A DNA stretch of 64,000 nucleotides from positions 1 to 64,000 of the forward strand of contig NZ_JAGGPR010000004.1 of NCBI RefSeq assembly GCF_018613695.1, given 5' to 3'. Both the position numbers and the translations under genes were made by a program. This document shows, in pieces, positions 7,832 to 15,460 of this stretch. This DNA comes from Arthrobacter sp. ISL-95. GTDB taxonomy: Bacteria > Actinomycetota > Actinomycetes > Actinomycetales > Micrococcaceae. The notes beneath the pieces were generated by a model, which ran no database searches, was not told the origin of the DNA, and saw only the letters and a list, made by a program, of their open reading frames with translations. The stretch's first letter is position 1; each line of letters starts with the position of its first letter.

Positions 7832-7885
7832 CGTCCCAGAGGTCGGCAGCGGCGCGGTGTGAAGTGAGGATCGTGCCGTTCGAGG
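7826..7885 (-). pseudogene. 3'-end remnant of a gene related to 9191-9622
   Basis: From the middle of site 9 for about 70 bases the sequence is strongly similar to that running from the middle of site 10 into the 3' end of the 9191-9622 gene (shared blocks AGCGGCGC, AAGTGAGGATCGTGCCGT). After about 7885 the similarity stops and the Imm26-like gene follows. It is a cassette stub left after a deletion or replacement. Confidence 0.7.
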
Positions 7886-7905
7886 ATAAAAGAGGTGGCT
7901 GGTTC

Positions 7906-8370
7906 TTACTCGCCCAGGAGCTTGGTGAGCTTGTTTTCGACAGAGCCAGCGCCCATGAGCCTGTCGGGTATGCCCCCTACTATTTCTGTAGGGGGAACTT
8001 GGACTTCCTCCAGCAGAAGATTCGGGTCGGCATCATCGTAGCGAAGCCGAAACGAGCGACCCATAATGGGCTCAGTACGAACGAACTCCGGCATGGGCCA
8101 CAGTTCTTGGCTCCAGTCTGGTATTGGTCCAATGATCGGCCACTTGCCTTGCTTCAAATGCAGGTCGCCAAAACGGCCAACGAGGACTGCATCCTGTCCG
8201 CTCAGTTGCTCCACCTGGCTGACTTCAGGTGGCTGCGTCCTTATTGGGCCGAAGAAATATCCAAACAAGACTCCTTGCGGGTTGGCTCGCGCTATTAAAC
8301 CAAGACCGTAGCCACCACCGTTCAGGGGGACGGCAAAAAGAACTCCAGGCCCGTAATTCAGCTTCCCCAC
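7906..8370 (-). CDS. Imm26-like immunity protein
   Basis: 154 aa. The N-terminal MGKLNYGPGVLFAVPLNGGG, then YGLGLIAR and GVLFGYFFGP, is the hallmark of Imm26: GD-x-F-x-PL-x-G-x-[YF]-x-x-G-x-[IV], followed by an aromatic-rich strand. Beta-rich N-terminal half and acidic C-terminal tail; no signal peptide, as expected for a cytoplasmic immunity protein. It sits next to a truncated cassette stub, so its own left cassette boundary appears lost. The cognate toxin is not identifiable in the window. Confidence 0.7.
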   Translation of the reverse strand: MGKLNYGPGVLFAVPLNGGGYGLGLIARANPQGVLFGYFFGPIRTQPPEVSQVEQLSGQDAVLVGRFGDLHLKQGKWPIIGPIPDWSQELWPMPEFVRTEPIMGRSFRLRYDDADPNLLLEEVQVPPTEIVGGIPDRLMGAGSVENKLTKLLGE

Positions 8371-8439
8371 ACTAACCTCCCGGCCGGCTTAGGGAGTCCA
8401 CGGCCGCTTGCCTGTATCTCGGTCCCTGCATTTTATGCT

Positions 8440-8838
8440 TCACGAGTAGTCCTCGGGCATAAGGGCTAAGGGGATCCGAAGTGTATCTAGTTCGAAATGT
8501 GGTTCTCCTTTGAATAGCAAGGAGAAGACAACTTCATTTCCCTCGACGCTATAACCGTGTGTGAGGACCGTGATTTGCGAGCCGTTACGTAGATCAACAG
8601 TCCACAGCTCGGGTTCCATCGCAAGCTCCAGAGCATTGCGAACGACTCGCACGCTAGAAGATAAGTCTTCGAACTTCACTCCAATCCCAGATGCTCCCTC
8701 AGAGATCCTTCTGAGGTCGTTGTCCTCGACGAACTTATCTGGATACGCGGCACCCATCGTCGTCAAGAAAGCATGGGTCGAGGCCATCCCGGCAATACGC
8801 AGGTCATTGATGAATCCCGACAACACCGTCTTTGCCAT
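8440..8838 (-). CDS. Small unknown protein (132 aa)
   Basis: Contains DNDLRRISEGASGIGVKFED, an alternating strand/helix C-terminal half (ELWTVDLRNGSQITVLTHGY, VVFSLLFKGEPHFELDTLRI) and no signal peptide. Not recognised. The ATG at 8838 lacks a good ribosome-binding site, and its first codons overlap the divergent gene starting at 8810; a start further in (MASTHAFLTTMG) would avoid the overlap. It lies between the Imm26-like gene and 8810-9100 without a recognisable dyad on either side, within the long unit from site 9 to site 10. Confidence 0.5.
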   Translation of the reverse strand: MAKTVLSGFINDLRIAGMASTHAFLTTMGAAYPDKFVEDNDLRRISEGASGIGVKFEDLSSSVRVVRNALELAMEPELWTVDLRNGSQITVLTHGYSVEGNEVVFSLLFKGEPHFELDTLRIPLALMPEDYS

Positions 8839-9100
8839 AGAGGAGCTTGAGAAAGCCCTGCATGAACTCGAATTTGTTCAGTTCCAGCAACGGCACAGCG
8901 ACGTACTGGACGGACTCGTAGGCCGTGCGCTGACCACGACAGATTCCAAGGAGTTGGCGTACTCCGCCCGTATGTTGGCCCGAACCAACCGTACAGAAAT
9001 TATCCCCGCGCTAGAGCGCGGACGTCGCTCAGGCACGTCCCTTGAGCGACGTGACATGACAAAGGCCTTGAAGCAACTGCGGACCGAGCAGGCCAACTAA
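8810..9100 (+). CDS. Short helical protein, possibly a HEAT-protein C-terminal fragment
   Basis: The product of 96 aa reads MNPDNTVFAIEELEKALHEL, ..SDVLDGLVGRALTTTDSKEL, AYSARMLARTNRTEIIPALE and ends in a basic helix. Repeating amphipathic helices suggest the last repeats of a HEAT/armadillo protein. The 5' end overlaps the divergent gene by 29 bp, unusual for two intact genes, so it may be truncated. Function is unknown. Confidence 0.4.
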   Translation: MNPDNTVFAIEELEKALHELEFVQFQQRHSDVLDGLVGRALTTTDSKELAYSARMLARTNRTEIIPALERGRRSGTSLERRDMTKALKQLRTEQAN

Positions 9101-9159
9101 GCCCAAAGGGTCGACCGACGAAGCCGTCATGCAGCACTGACCGGAAGACTGTTCTTGGT

Positions 9160-9186
9160 GTCCGGTAAGGGATCCTTCACCGGACG
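9160..9186 (+). repeat. Cassette-boundary dyad, site 10
   Basis: Left arm GTCCGGTAAGG, centre GATCC, right arm TTCACCGGACG; nearly symmetric on both sides. Confidence 0.85.
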
Positions 9187-9190
9187 CGTG

Positions 9191-9622
9191 CTAGAGGTCA
9201 GCAGCGGCGCCGTGCGAAGTGAGGATCGTGCCGTCCGAGATCAGTGCCACGCGGATGGATGCAGCGTGGAGGTCGATTTTGCCGACGTCGCCTTCAACGG
9301 TGTAGTGGTCTCCCTCGATGATGAGTGAGTCGATATTGCCGTAGTCAACTGAGCCGCCAGGGTCACGCGAAGGCCGGCAGCTGAGCTGACCCGTCCAGGT
9401 CAAATCCGTTACACCATCGAACACCAGCACCCCCTTGCGGTAGCCGTATTGCTCTCCGGGGCGTGCCGGGGCATAAGAGGGGTGTTCCTCGGTCAGTACG
9501 AACTCCGCGGTGATGACAAGCTGCCCTCGGCTTGCATTGATGTCCAATATCCAGCTGTCTTCCAGGTAGAAGCCCCTAAGAACTTCATGCTCAAAGTACT
9601 TTCCCAACGTCGACCTCCCCAC
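9191..9622 (-). CDS. Unknown beta-rich protein (143 aa), cassette cargo
   Basis: Starts MGRSTLGKYFEHEVLRGFYL and continues with alternating strands (WILDINASRGQLVITAEFVL, GVLVFDGVTDLTWTGQLSCR, VDYGNIDSLIIEGDHYTVEG) ending in SDGTILTSHGAAADL. No signal or membrane helix. Not a family I can name; many immunity proteins look like this. It is alone between sites 10 and 11. A diverged copy of its 3' end lies just after site 9, showing that at least two related cassettes existed here. Confidence 0.6.
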   Translation of the reverse strand: MGRSTLGKYFEHEVLRGFYLEDSWILDINASRGQLVITAEFVLTEEHPSYAPARPGEQYGYRKGVLVFDGVTDLTWTGQLSCRPSRDPGGSVDYGNIDSLIIEGDHYTVEGDVGKIDLHAASIRVALISDGTILTSHGAAADL

Positions 9623-9683
9623 CTGCCATGTCCGATGAACCGCGCGGTCCGGTCAACTGTAGCGCTGGGTGCAAAGCAGAGCA

Positions 9684-9709
9684 CACGTAAAGCGATCCCT
9701 TAGCGGACA
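9684..9709 (+). repeat. Cassette-boundary dyad, site 11
   Basis: Left arm CACACGTAAAG, centre GATCC, right arm TTAGCGGACAC. Confidence 0.7.
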
Positions 9710-9929
9710 CTTGCTGGTTCCTGAAATGGTTGGGTACTGTCCGGCGTGTAGGCTGAGATTTTTGACTTGGGGACCTGTGATTCGAACGTCTTAGACCCGT
9801 CTTTGTTTCTTGGACTGAGGTCGGTCTACTGCTCCTGGGGTTTGTCTTGCTGACCGTGAGCATTGTCAAGACACTGCGCAGGCGGTCTGAGGGAACGCCG
9901 CGATCACACTTACAGATAGGACGTTTCCG

Positions 9930-10307
9930 ATGCCTCGTCAGCGTGTAGGTTGTTTTGGGGTTCTCACTCTTGGGATCATCTTGATCGCGTGGATCGGTTC
10001 CATTGCCTGGACCGCGATAGATGAAAGTGCGGTTCCTTCCGACTCGGCTTTCCGGGCTATCCCTTTGCCCAGCGAAGCGGGAGAGATCTCCACGGAGTGC
10101 GGATCGGGAGGCTGTTCGCGAATAATGTCTGTAGACATCAGGCCCCCTCACACACCGCCGGCCCTGGCAGAAGAGATGGGGCTGACAAAAGAACGGTGCG
10201 AGCCCATGAATTTGTGGACTTTGCGAAAGACCTGCACCGGGGTCTCTAGTAACGTCGGGGGACTTAAGATCTACGTGAACTACTCCTACTCCCACATATT
10301 TTCCTAG
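9930..10307 (+). CDS. Small membrane-anchored or exported protein
   Basis: 125 aa, starting at ATG 9930 with AGGA seven bases upstream. A short basic N-terminus (MPRQRVGC) precedes a hydrophobic helix FGVLTLGIILIAWIGSIAWT, so the protein is exported and probably anchored by one helix. The outside part carries ECGSGGCSR and a second pair of cysteines (ERCEPMN...RKTCTG), which could form disulfides. It is the only gene of cassette 11. Function is unknown. Confidence 0.6.
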   Translation: MPRQRVGCFGVLTLGIILIAWIGSIAWTAIDESAVPSDSAFRAIPLPSEAGEISTECGSGGCSRIMSVDIRPPHTPPALAEEMGLTKERCEPMNLWTLRKTCTGVSSNVGGLKIYVNYSYSHIFS

Positions 10308-10942
10308 AACTAACGGAGGAACGCTGCTGACGAGCCACTTTCCACTGCACGCGGGTCTGGCTCGGCACTCTAGGCCCGTAAACCGGTGCCTCATCGGGCG
10401 TTTCTGCGTCCGGTGGAGGACCGGCTTACGGACTCTTTGAAAACGGCCGGGTCGCAGCAGTTTGGGCGATACTTGACTCTGACACCGGGTCACAAATCAC
10501 GGTCCTCACATCATTCCCTAGTACAGATGGAACACGTTTTCCAGACTCCACATAATAAAAAATGCAATCGCAAATGGGGGCAGAAGATAGAGCACGAACA
10601 TACTGCCGCCACCTCTGCCAGGAGGCCTGTACCGCTTTGTCATTTCATTCCTTCTCATCCGCGCAAGTTTTTGCGAACGCCCTATCCCGATGTGGGGAAC
10701 TTTACCCGACCGCTTCAGGCCTCAGGACTGGCGAATTGAGCCATTTCCAAAGTTCACCAGGCCGTAGCAGAGGGCGGCCAACGGTCCGGAGATTCCGTCC
10801 TGAACCACTTGAGTCACCTGGGGATGCGGTCAGTCGGGACGCGAGGCCATAACGTCTCAAGATAGAGTCGGGCTGCCGGCGCGCGAATCGAATTCTCAGA
10901 GCTAGTCAAGATCCGACAGAGCCACCAAACCGAGAAAGGTAG
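10308..10942. other. Region with gene remnants and no intact gene
   Basis: No intact gene was found. After site 12 a short frame on the plus strand (about 10399-10556) reads AYGLFENGRVAAVWAILDSD, then TGSQITVLTSFPSTDG and stops. It looks like the end of a real protein but has no start. A second open stretch (about 10600-10760) encodes YRFVISFLLIRASF and MWGTLPDRFRPQDWRIEPF, also without a start. Both look like decayed cassette genes. Confidence 0.45.
10374..10400 (+). repeat. Cassette-boundary dyad, site 12
   Basis: Left arm GCCCGTAAA, centre CCGGTGC (GATCC not kept), right arm CTCATCGGGCG. Confidence 0.65.
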
Positions 10943-11254
10943 ATCATCAAGACTATCCGGGCGATCAAACGGCTATTCACCGAGCTGCCTCAACCAGCCA
11001 GGACCTTCCAGAGGTGCTTCATCGGTTTTTTCCTGGGAACTTTCCTTCTCCTGGTGATAACCCGGGTGAACTGGTTTGCCCTCGGCATGAGTGTGTCTGG
11101 CGTCTTCGTTTTCCTCTTTGGGCTCCACGTCTTCCGGGACCTCAATGGAACCGCCAGCACATGGTCGAAGATCTATAAAGAGAGCCACGGTATCAGGCCA
11201 GAAGGCTTTACGTTCGCCGACGTACCCACGATAAAGGGCATGGGATTCATGTAG
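10943..11254 (+). CDS. Two-helix membrane protein with damaged or unusual start
   Basis: The frame from ATC at 10943 reads IKTIRAIKRLFTEL, then FIGFFLGTFLLLVITRVNWF, ALGMSVSGVFVFLFGLHVF and a hydrophilic tail ending TIKGMGFM. The upstream 37 codons contain the first half of a membrane helix, so the first formal start (GTG 11054) cuts into a helix and is unlikely. GAAAGGT stands just before ATCATCAAG, which suggests an ATC start or an ATG lost by mutation. Sole gene before site 13. Function is unknown. Confidence 0.5.
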   Translation: MIKTIRAIKRLFTELPQPARTFQRCFIGFFLGTFLLLVITRVNWFALGMSVSGVFVFLFGLHVFRDLNGTASTWSKIYKESHGIRPEGFTFADVPTIKGMGFM

Positions 11255-11354
11255 ATGCTCATGGGCGTGGGTCTCACGGCCATGAGCATAGCGCTGTCCG
11301 TATCCCCACTTTGAACACTTCACGCCAGCCGAGGATGAGCGGTCATGACGCAAT

Positions 11355-11382
11355 GTTCGGTTGAGGATCCCTTACCGGGGAC
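11355..11382 (+). repeat. Cassette-boundary dyad, site 13
   Basis: Left arm GTTCGGTTGA, centre GATCC, right arm CTTACCGGGGAC, the right arm being identical to site 2. Confidence 0.8.
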
Positions 11383-11439
11383 TCCGCGGGCGGTGATTCG
11401 GTCGAGCCGCGACACGCAAAAGCACTGCTACCGCAGGTG

Positions 11440-12039
11440 CTACGGGGCGACTAGAAGTTTGCGGACGTGGTCACGGAGATCTGCGAGAACTTGGTTGTCG
11501 GGATTGCTGCGCGCGAGGGCTGCCATGCCGCGGCAGGCAAGTCCAGCGTCGGTAAGTTCTCCGCTGACAAGAAAATCCATTAGTTCTGAAACGGGCAGAA
11601 GGCGCACATAGCCTGATTCAAATTCATCCCAGGTGGCTTCAAATTCTTCTGATGCGTTGGCCACGATGACAAGGTGTTTACGTCTCGACGAGTTCGCAGC
11701 CCACCACTCTGTGCCGGCGTAGAAGGCTGATTCTGAGTGATAGCCGGTTTCTTCTCGTAGCTCTCGAAGAGCGGCATCGACGGGCTGCTCGTTGCTATTG
11801 AGGTATCCTCCGGGGAGTTCGAGTAGTGCCTTCTCGGGTCCAACGCGGAACTGTTCGAAAAGGACGACATGACTTGCTGAAGGTGTGAACGCGAGGGTTG
11901 CTGCAGAATCACGGCCGGCAATCACGTCCCAGTCCGTCACGGTTCCATTTGGCTCTTCGTAGGTAACACGGTCGATCGTCACGAAACCCTTGTATGTGGT
12001 CGTAGTTCGGACCTTTTTCCACTTATCGGCAGCAGACAC
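11440..12039 (-). CDS. Nudix hydrolase, cassette copy 2
   Basis: Near-identical to the gene at 1320-1919: the same 199-aa length, the same intact Nudix box and the same GTG start with GAGAAGGAG upstream. By eye I count about six substitutions and one six-base insertion over the whole cassette, with Thr for Ser in YAGTEWW the only change noticed in the protein. Identity extends past both gene ends and ceases inside sites 13 and 14. This is a recent duplication of a whole cassette, or independent acquisition of the same one. Confidence 0.9.
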   Translation of the reverse strand: MSAADKWKKVRTTTTYKGFVTIDRVTYEEPNGTVTDWDVIAGRDSAATLAFTPSASHVVLFEQFRVGPEKALLELPGGYLNSNEQPVDAALRELREETGYHSESAFYAGTEWWAANSSRRKHLVIVANASEEFEATWDEFESGYVRLLPVSELMDFLVSGELTDAGLACRGMAALARSNPDNQVLADLRDHVRKLLVAP

Positions 12040-12123
12040 TGTGCTCCTTCTCTGGGTGGCTGGCGGTCCTCAGGTAACGGTCAGCTAGAGTCTAGACACT
12101 CCGTGCTGACCTCGATCCAGACT

Positions 12124-12150
12124 GCCCGTTAATGGATCCCCATACGAACA
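12124..12150 (+). repeat. Cassette-boundary dyad, site 14 (atypical)
   Basis: Left arm GCCCGTTAATG, centre GATCC, degenerate right side CCCATACGAACA. The left arm equals that of site 3. Confidence 0.6.
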
Positions 12151-12239
12151 CGTCGCCTAGTGCAAATTTTTCTGAAAGTCAGTGTTGGTATGTCGGCTAA
12201 CTTTCTCCGCGTTGCGCCAACCCAATCGGGTCACAGAAA

Positions 12240-12274
12240 CCCGTGGGATACGGTTTTAGCCCGTATCCCACGGG
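12240..12274 (-). terminator. Hairpin after the toxin-immunity pair
   Basis: A 14-bp perfect stem (CCCGTGGGATACGG and its complement) with a 7-base loop, followed on the minus strand by TTTCTG. It lies downstream of the minus-strand gene ending at 12416, so a transcription terminator is likely. Confidence 0.6.
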
Positions 12275-12415
12275 CGTCTCACGTACGGCTGTATTACGCT
12301 GGTTTCGGCAGTGATTCCCCAGTGGGAGCCACAGATACAAAATGCCGATACCGAGTGAACGGCAAAGATCGCGCCTCGTTAGGCTGGAAAGCACAGACTC
12401 TCAACCAGTCGAGAC

Positions 12416-12922
12416 TCAGGCTAATCTGGCAGCCCAATACTTGCCCTGCTCCGAGACTGCGGATAGAACCCGAGGGGGCGAAACCGACTCTGGCCAAAGC
12501 TGGACTAGGTAATGCTCCACAACAGTCGCAGTGACAAGGTCAGGAGCCCTATCGCGACCCGCAGCTGACACCCGGATTCTGTAATCTCCGGATTCGTCGT
12601 CTTCGATTGCTCCCAAAGCAGTCAATTCCTCCATTGGGCCACCAGCCGCTGCTCGCCCTGCGGGAAGAGAGGCTGAGACTTCATGAACATCTTCCCACTC
12701 TTCCAAAGCAGGTTCAGGAGGGGCGTCCAGGACATTCACGGTCATGCTGATCGGCCCAGAGCTGATACCGGTGTGGAACAACGTGGTCCGGAACGGTTGC
12801 TGAGTCCCCCCGGCCCTACTGGCCTGTAACGCCACCACCGGGTCCGCGGCCGGGACGGGTTCCACCACGAGTTCCACTGCCTGTTCGGCTGCGCGTGGAG
12901 CGTAAACGCCTGAGATGATCAT
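12416..12922 (-). CDS. Probable immunity protein for the adjacent secreted nuclease
   Basis: Start chosen at ATG 12922 (MIISGVYAPRAAEQAVELVV), seven bases after the stop of the nuclease gene, giving 168 aa. No signal peptide. Two beta-rich halves: ISSGPISMTVNVLDAPPEPA and a C-terminal DESGDYRIRVSAAGRD, then VVEHYLVQLWP. The GDYRIRV-xx-xGRD and EHYLxQLWP pattern recurs in small actinobacterial proteins of unknown function. The toxin-then-short-cytoplasmic-gene order, with almost no gap, is the standard arrangement for a cognate immunity gene; the pairing itself is inferred. Confidence 0.65.
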   Translation of the reverse strand: MIISGVYAPRAAEQAVELVVEPVPAADPVVALQASRAGGTQQPFRTTLFHTGISSGPISMTVNVLDAPPEPALEEWEDVHEVSASLPAGRAAAGGPMEELTALGAIEDDESGDYRIRVSAAGRDRAPDLVTATVVEHYLVQLWPESVSPPRVLSAVSEQGKYWAARLA

Positions 12923-12929
12923 CGAAGCC

Positions 12930-14183
12930 TTATGAGATGTGCACGTTGAAAGCGTCTCCGTTGATGACACGCTTGGGAACGAAGAGCGCGCTATTCAGCA
13001 CACTTCCTGCAGCAGAGTTGGTGTTCGCATCTATCATGCAGACAGAGTAGCCGGTGGGCCCGGTAGACGGTGTTCCCTGCAAAGCTACTTGGCACCAGGG
13101 CAGGGTTCTGGCCGTTCCTCCACCGGTGTAGGCTCCCTCGATCGTGGAAGCAAACGGGTACTCATCGCATGAGTACCCTGCCGGCCGGGGAAGGCTTGTC
13201 GGGCACGCTTTGGCACGGTTTGCATCCCTGAGGGCGGTGTCGGTCAGTCGGTGCAGGGGAAGCCCGCCGAGAGCGCCCGGGAGTCCCGAGAGCTGGGCCG
13301 CTTTGACGTGGGCACCAAATCCGCCCCACGTTGCGCCGTCGTAGTTGATGTACGGCGTGATGCCAGGAACGACGCAGCCTGTGCTGGAGATTCCAGGTAC
13401 CGCCGTGTCACAGCGCACTGCGGCAGAAACTGATGTCAACGTACTGGCCGCTGAGGAAGTGGGAGCCTTCAAGGTCAGGTTCCACGTACTGCCTGTGGCT
13501 CCCACACTTCCCGCCGCCGTGGCAGTGGTGTTGTAGAAAAATTCTCCTGAGGCTGCCTGCCCCGTCTGCAAGACTTGAGTCCCGAAGCTCGTCGTGCCAT
13601 TCGTGCAGTTAGTCGAACAGGATGCCGTCCCTACAGCGGTCGTTCCGACTGCGGTACCGGTCATGCTGCTGGGAATGATTGTGACCTGATGAGCAACCGT
13701 GGGCAGGTTCTGGCTGCCGTAGTGAAATCCGGTCACCGTGAATTCCATAACTCCCGTTACGGTGGTGACGCCGTTTTGGGTCTGCGTGACTCGAAGGGTG
13801 TATTCCCAGTTCCCGCACGCTTCGAATCTGCTGGCCATGTACTGGTTCGGGGCCATCACGCCCGCTTGCCGACACCATTCAGGGACCGGCTGGACCGTCA
13901 TAAGTGTCGGTACCTGGGGATTCTTCTTTAGGTGCGTGGGCGGGTTCTTCGTCGGGGTGATACAGACAGCGCTTTCGCCTTCAGATGGCGGGAGACATGC
14001 GGCAGTTGGTGCTTTCATCAAGAACGGCTCCTGGGCGCCGATCAATTGCTTCTCATCTGGGGCTGAAACGCCCGGTGGTGTCGGATTCTCTGTCATGGCA
14101 GTAGCCGGACTTGCCGGGCTGATGAACGTTGCTGCGAGCAGCAATAGGCTGCTCGCGGCAAGACTGACCATACGAGTATTCAA
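12930..14183 (-). CDS. Secreted NucA/NucB-type deoxyribonuclease, probable toxin
   Basis: 417 aa. TTG start at 14183 with GGGGGAA five bases upstream; an in-frame ATG four codons later is possible. A signal peptide (SLAASSLLLLAATFISPASP) precedes a Thr/Ser/Gly-rich beta region with four or more cysteines. The C-terminal 130 residues carry PLHRLTD, ANRAKACP, SCDEYPFASTIEGAY and a final VINGDAFNVHIS, the NucA/NucB DNase signature in which the CDEYPFAST segment holds catalytic acids. The domain is known from Bacillus NucB and from polymorphic toxins. The gene lies inside the cassette array with its putative immunity gene directly behind, so the unit is a complete toxin-immunity cassette. Confidence 0.8.
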   Translation of the reverse strand: MNTRMVSLAASSLLLLAATFISPASPATAMTENPTPPGVSAPDEKQLIGAQEPFLMKAPTAACLPPSEGESAVCITPTKNPPTHLKKNPQVPTLMTVQPVPEWCRQAGVMAPNQYMASRFEACGNWEYTLRVTQTQNGVTTVTGVMEFTVTGFHYGSQNLPTVAHQVTIIPSSMTGTAVGTTAVGTASCSTNCTNGTTSFGTQVLQTGQAASGEFFYNTTATAAGSVGATGSTWNLTLKAPTSSAASTLTSVSAAVRCDTAVPGISSTGCVVPGITPYINYDGATWGGFGAHVKAAQLSGLPGALGGLPLHRLTDTALRDANRAKACPTSLPRPAGYSCDEYPFASTIEGAYTGGGTARTLPWCQVALQGTPSTGPTGYSVCMIDANTNSAAGSVLNSALFVPKRVINGDAFNVHIS

Positions 14184-14524
14184 AGTTCCCCCAAAGGATT
14201 GGAATGCCCGTGGGGATCACGTCGCCCCCACGACGAGGTCAGCCTCACAGAAGCTCCCGATGTTTGCAAGTCACACAGGCCTAGTCAGATCCGACATCCC
14301 CCTCCCCCTTCAGCCCCCGGCAACTCGCTAGAGCCGCGCAAAATGGACTGCAGGCCGAGAACGGCTGGTAGGTCCCAGAAAGTACATAACGTTCCAGGAT
14401 GCCAACGAAGTGCCCATCAAATTCAACGCATAATGCGGACGGAGGACTATCTTGAGCGGCTCTATGTGTTGACGCACGCTCAGGGATCCTTCACCGGACG
14501 TCCCAGTTCGAAGAACTAAGTGGA
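14184..14524. other. Region upstream of the nuclease with a coding remnant
   Basis: Holds the nuclease promoter and no intact gene. A short open stretch on the plus strand (about 14343-14433) reads KYITFQDANEVPIKFNA before a stop and looks like the tail of a lost gene. Site 15 follows. Confidence 0.35.
14476..14500 (+). repeat. Cassette-boundary dyad, site 15
   Basis: Left arm ACGCTCAGG, centre GATCC, right arm TTCACCGGACG. Confidence 0.75.
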
Positions 14525-14761
14525 CTATTGGCCGGCATCTGCAACGCGGTTCCGCGCTTGCGCGAGCAGCTCGGTGTAATTTGCTTCGAAGGGCGCGACA
14601 AGAACTGACTCAAGGTCAGATTGAATGTCCCAAAGGACCCGTTGCTCGGCCTGATGAGTAACCACAGGGGCCTTACCGTCGTTCAAATGACATAGCCAAT
14701 CGAACAACACCAGTGCTTGATCCTCGTCGAGTTCGATTTTCACCTGCTCCGGCATACCCAC
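14525..14761 (-). CDS. Small acidic helical protein (78 aa)
   Basis: MGMPEQVKIELDEDQALVLF, DWLCHLN, then EQRVLWDIQSDLESVLVAPF and NYTELLAQARNRVADAGQ. This layout (a strand ending in acidic residues, LFxWL, LWDLE-x-x-LE, a C-terminal helix) is common to small uncharacterised actinobacterial proteins found near toxins. No signal peptide. Alone in cassette 15; the TTTCCC-side context shows GGAAAGGGAAGACGTG before the start on the minus strand, giving a fair ribosome-binding site. Confidence 0.65.
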   Translation of the reverse strand: MGMPEQVKIELDEDQALVLFDWLCHLNDGKAPVVTHQAEQRVLWDIQSDLESVLVAPFEANYTELLAQARNRVADAGQ

Positions 14762-14831
14762 GTCTTCCCTTTCCCGACAGAACCTCGGTCCGTTAGTTTA
14801 TCGCTGCTGTTGGCCCACCGCCGGGAGTAAA

Positions 14832-14857
14832 TCCGCTAGAGGATCCATACTCGGGGT
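14832..14857 (+). repeat. Cassette-boundary dyad, site 16
   Basis: Left arm TCCGCTAGA, centre GATCC, right arm ATACTCGGGG. A weaker copy. Confidence 0.6.
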
Positions 14858-14969
14858 TCACAGAGACCGGTGGACGGTCTCTGTTTACGGCCGCAACCAC
14901 GCGCCAATCACGGCATTGACTAAGACTGCCTTTATGCTGGCGCCATAGTTGAAATGAAGAGGTGCCAAC

Positions 14970-15386
14970 ATGGCGAGAGCACCGTATGTGCCCAACGAAT
15001 TACTTTCGCGGCTGGTGTGCGACCGGATGTATTCGGTCGAGTTTGTTCTGAACGACTACGTGCAGTTGCGATTCGACGGCACGTCTGGCGGCGGTCCCGT
15101 CATCCTTAACTGCTACGTATGGCCTATCGTCCAGGCAGCTGGCCGTTCGTGGCACGAGCAAGACCTCGGCTACGCGGATGCACTACGTCGCTTGACCCCC
15201 GGCACAGTGATCTCGACAAGCGAAGCCACAGGTAGTGGCATACGCGTCGAGCTTGATACTGGAACGATAGTGATACATCCGGCGAGGGAAGATGTCTACG
15301 TCGAGATAGCTCACCTCATGGGATTCTCCGATCAAGCGTGGATGGTCTGGCGCCCAGGCGAGGAGAGCTTTGAGGACTTAGCCTGA
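14970..15386 (+). CDS. Unknown 138-aa protein, cassette cargo
   Basis: Starts at ATG 14970 behind AAGAGG. It reads LLSRLVCDRMYSVEFVLNDY, VQLRFDGTSGGGPVILNCYV, WPIV and later IRVELDTGTIVIHPAREDVY, ending VWRPGEESFEDLA. Beta-rich, no signal peptide. The VEFVLNDYVQLRFDG...LNCYVWP pattern is one I associate with uncharacterised actinobacterial proteins. Alone in cassette 16. The promoter must lie in the 110 bp between site 16 and the start. An immunity-type role is inferred from context only. Confidence 0.65.
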   Translation: MARAPYVPNELLSRLVCDRMYSVEFVLNDYVQLRFDGTSGGGPVILNCYVWPIVQAAGRSWHEQDLGYADALRRLTPGTVISTSEATGSGIRVELDTGTIVIHPAREDVYVEIAHLMGFSDQAWMVWRPGEESFEDLA

Positions 15387-15390
15387 CTTT

Positions 15391-15415
15391 TTCTCATAGG
15401 ATCCTCCACCGGACG
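15391..15415 (+). repeat. Cassette-boundary dyad, site 17
   Basis: Left arm TTCTCATAG, centre GATCC, right arm TCCACCGGACG. Confidence 0.75.
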
Positions 15416-15460
15416 CTGTGCAAATCGGTGTCATGGGTCCACCAAATGATAGGAACTTAC

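Noticed and set aside
10973..11353. A 126-aa minus-strand frame opposite the two-helix membrane protein
   Set aside because: Composition is His/Glu-rich shadow of the membrane-helix codons on the plus strand.
12160..12534. A plus-strand 124-aa frame before the toxin-immunity pair
   Set aside because: It crosses the terminator hairpin and overlaps the probable immunity gene antisense, with no recognisable domain.
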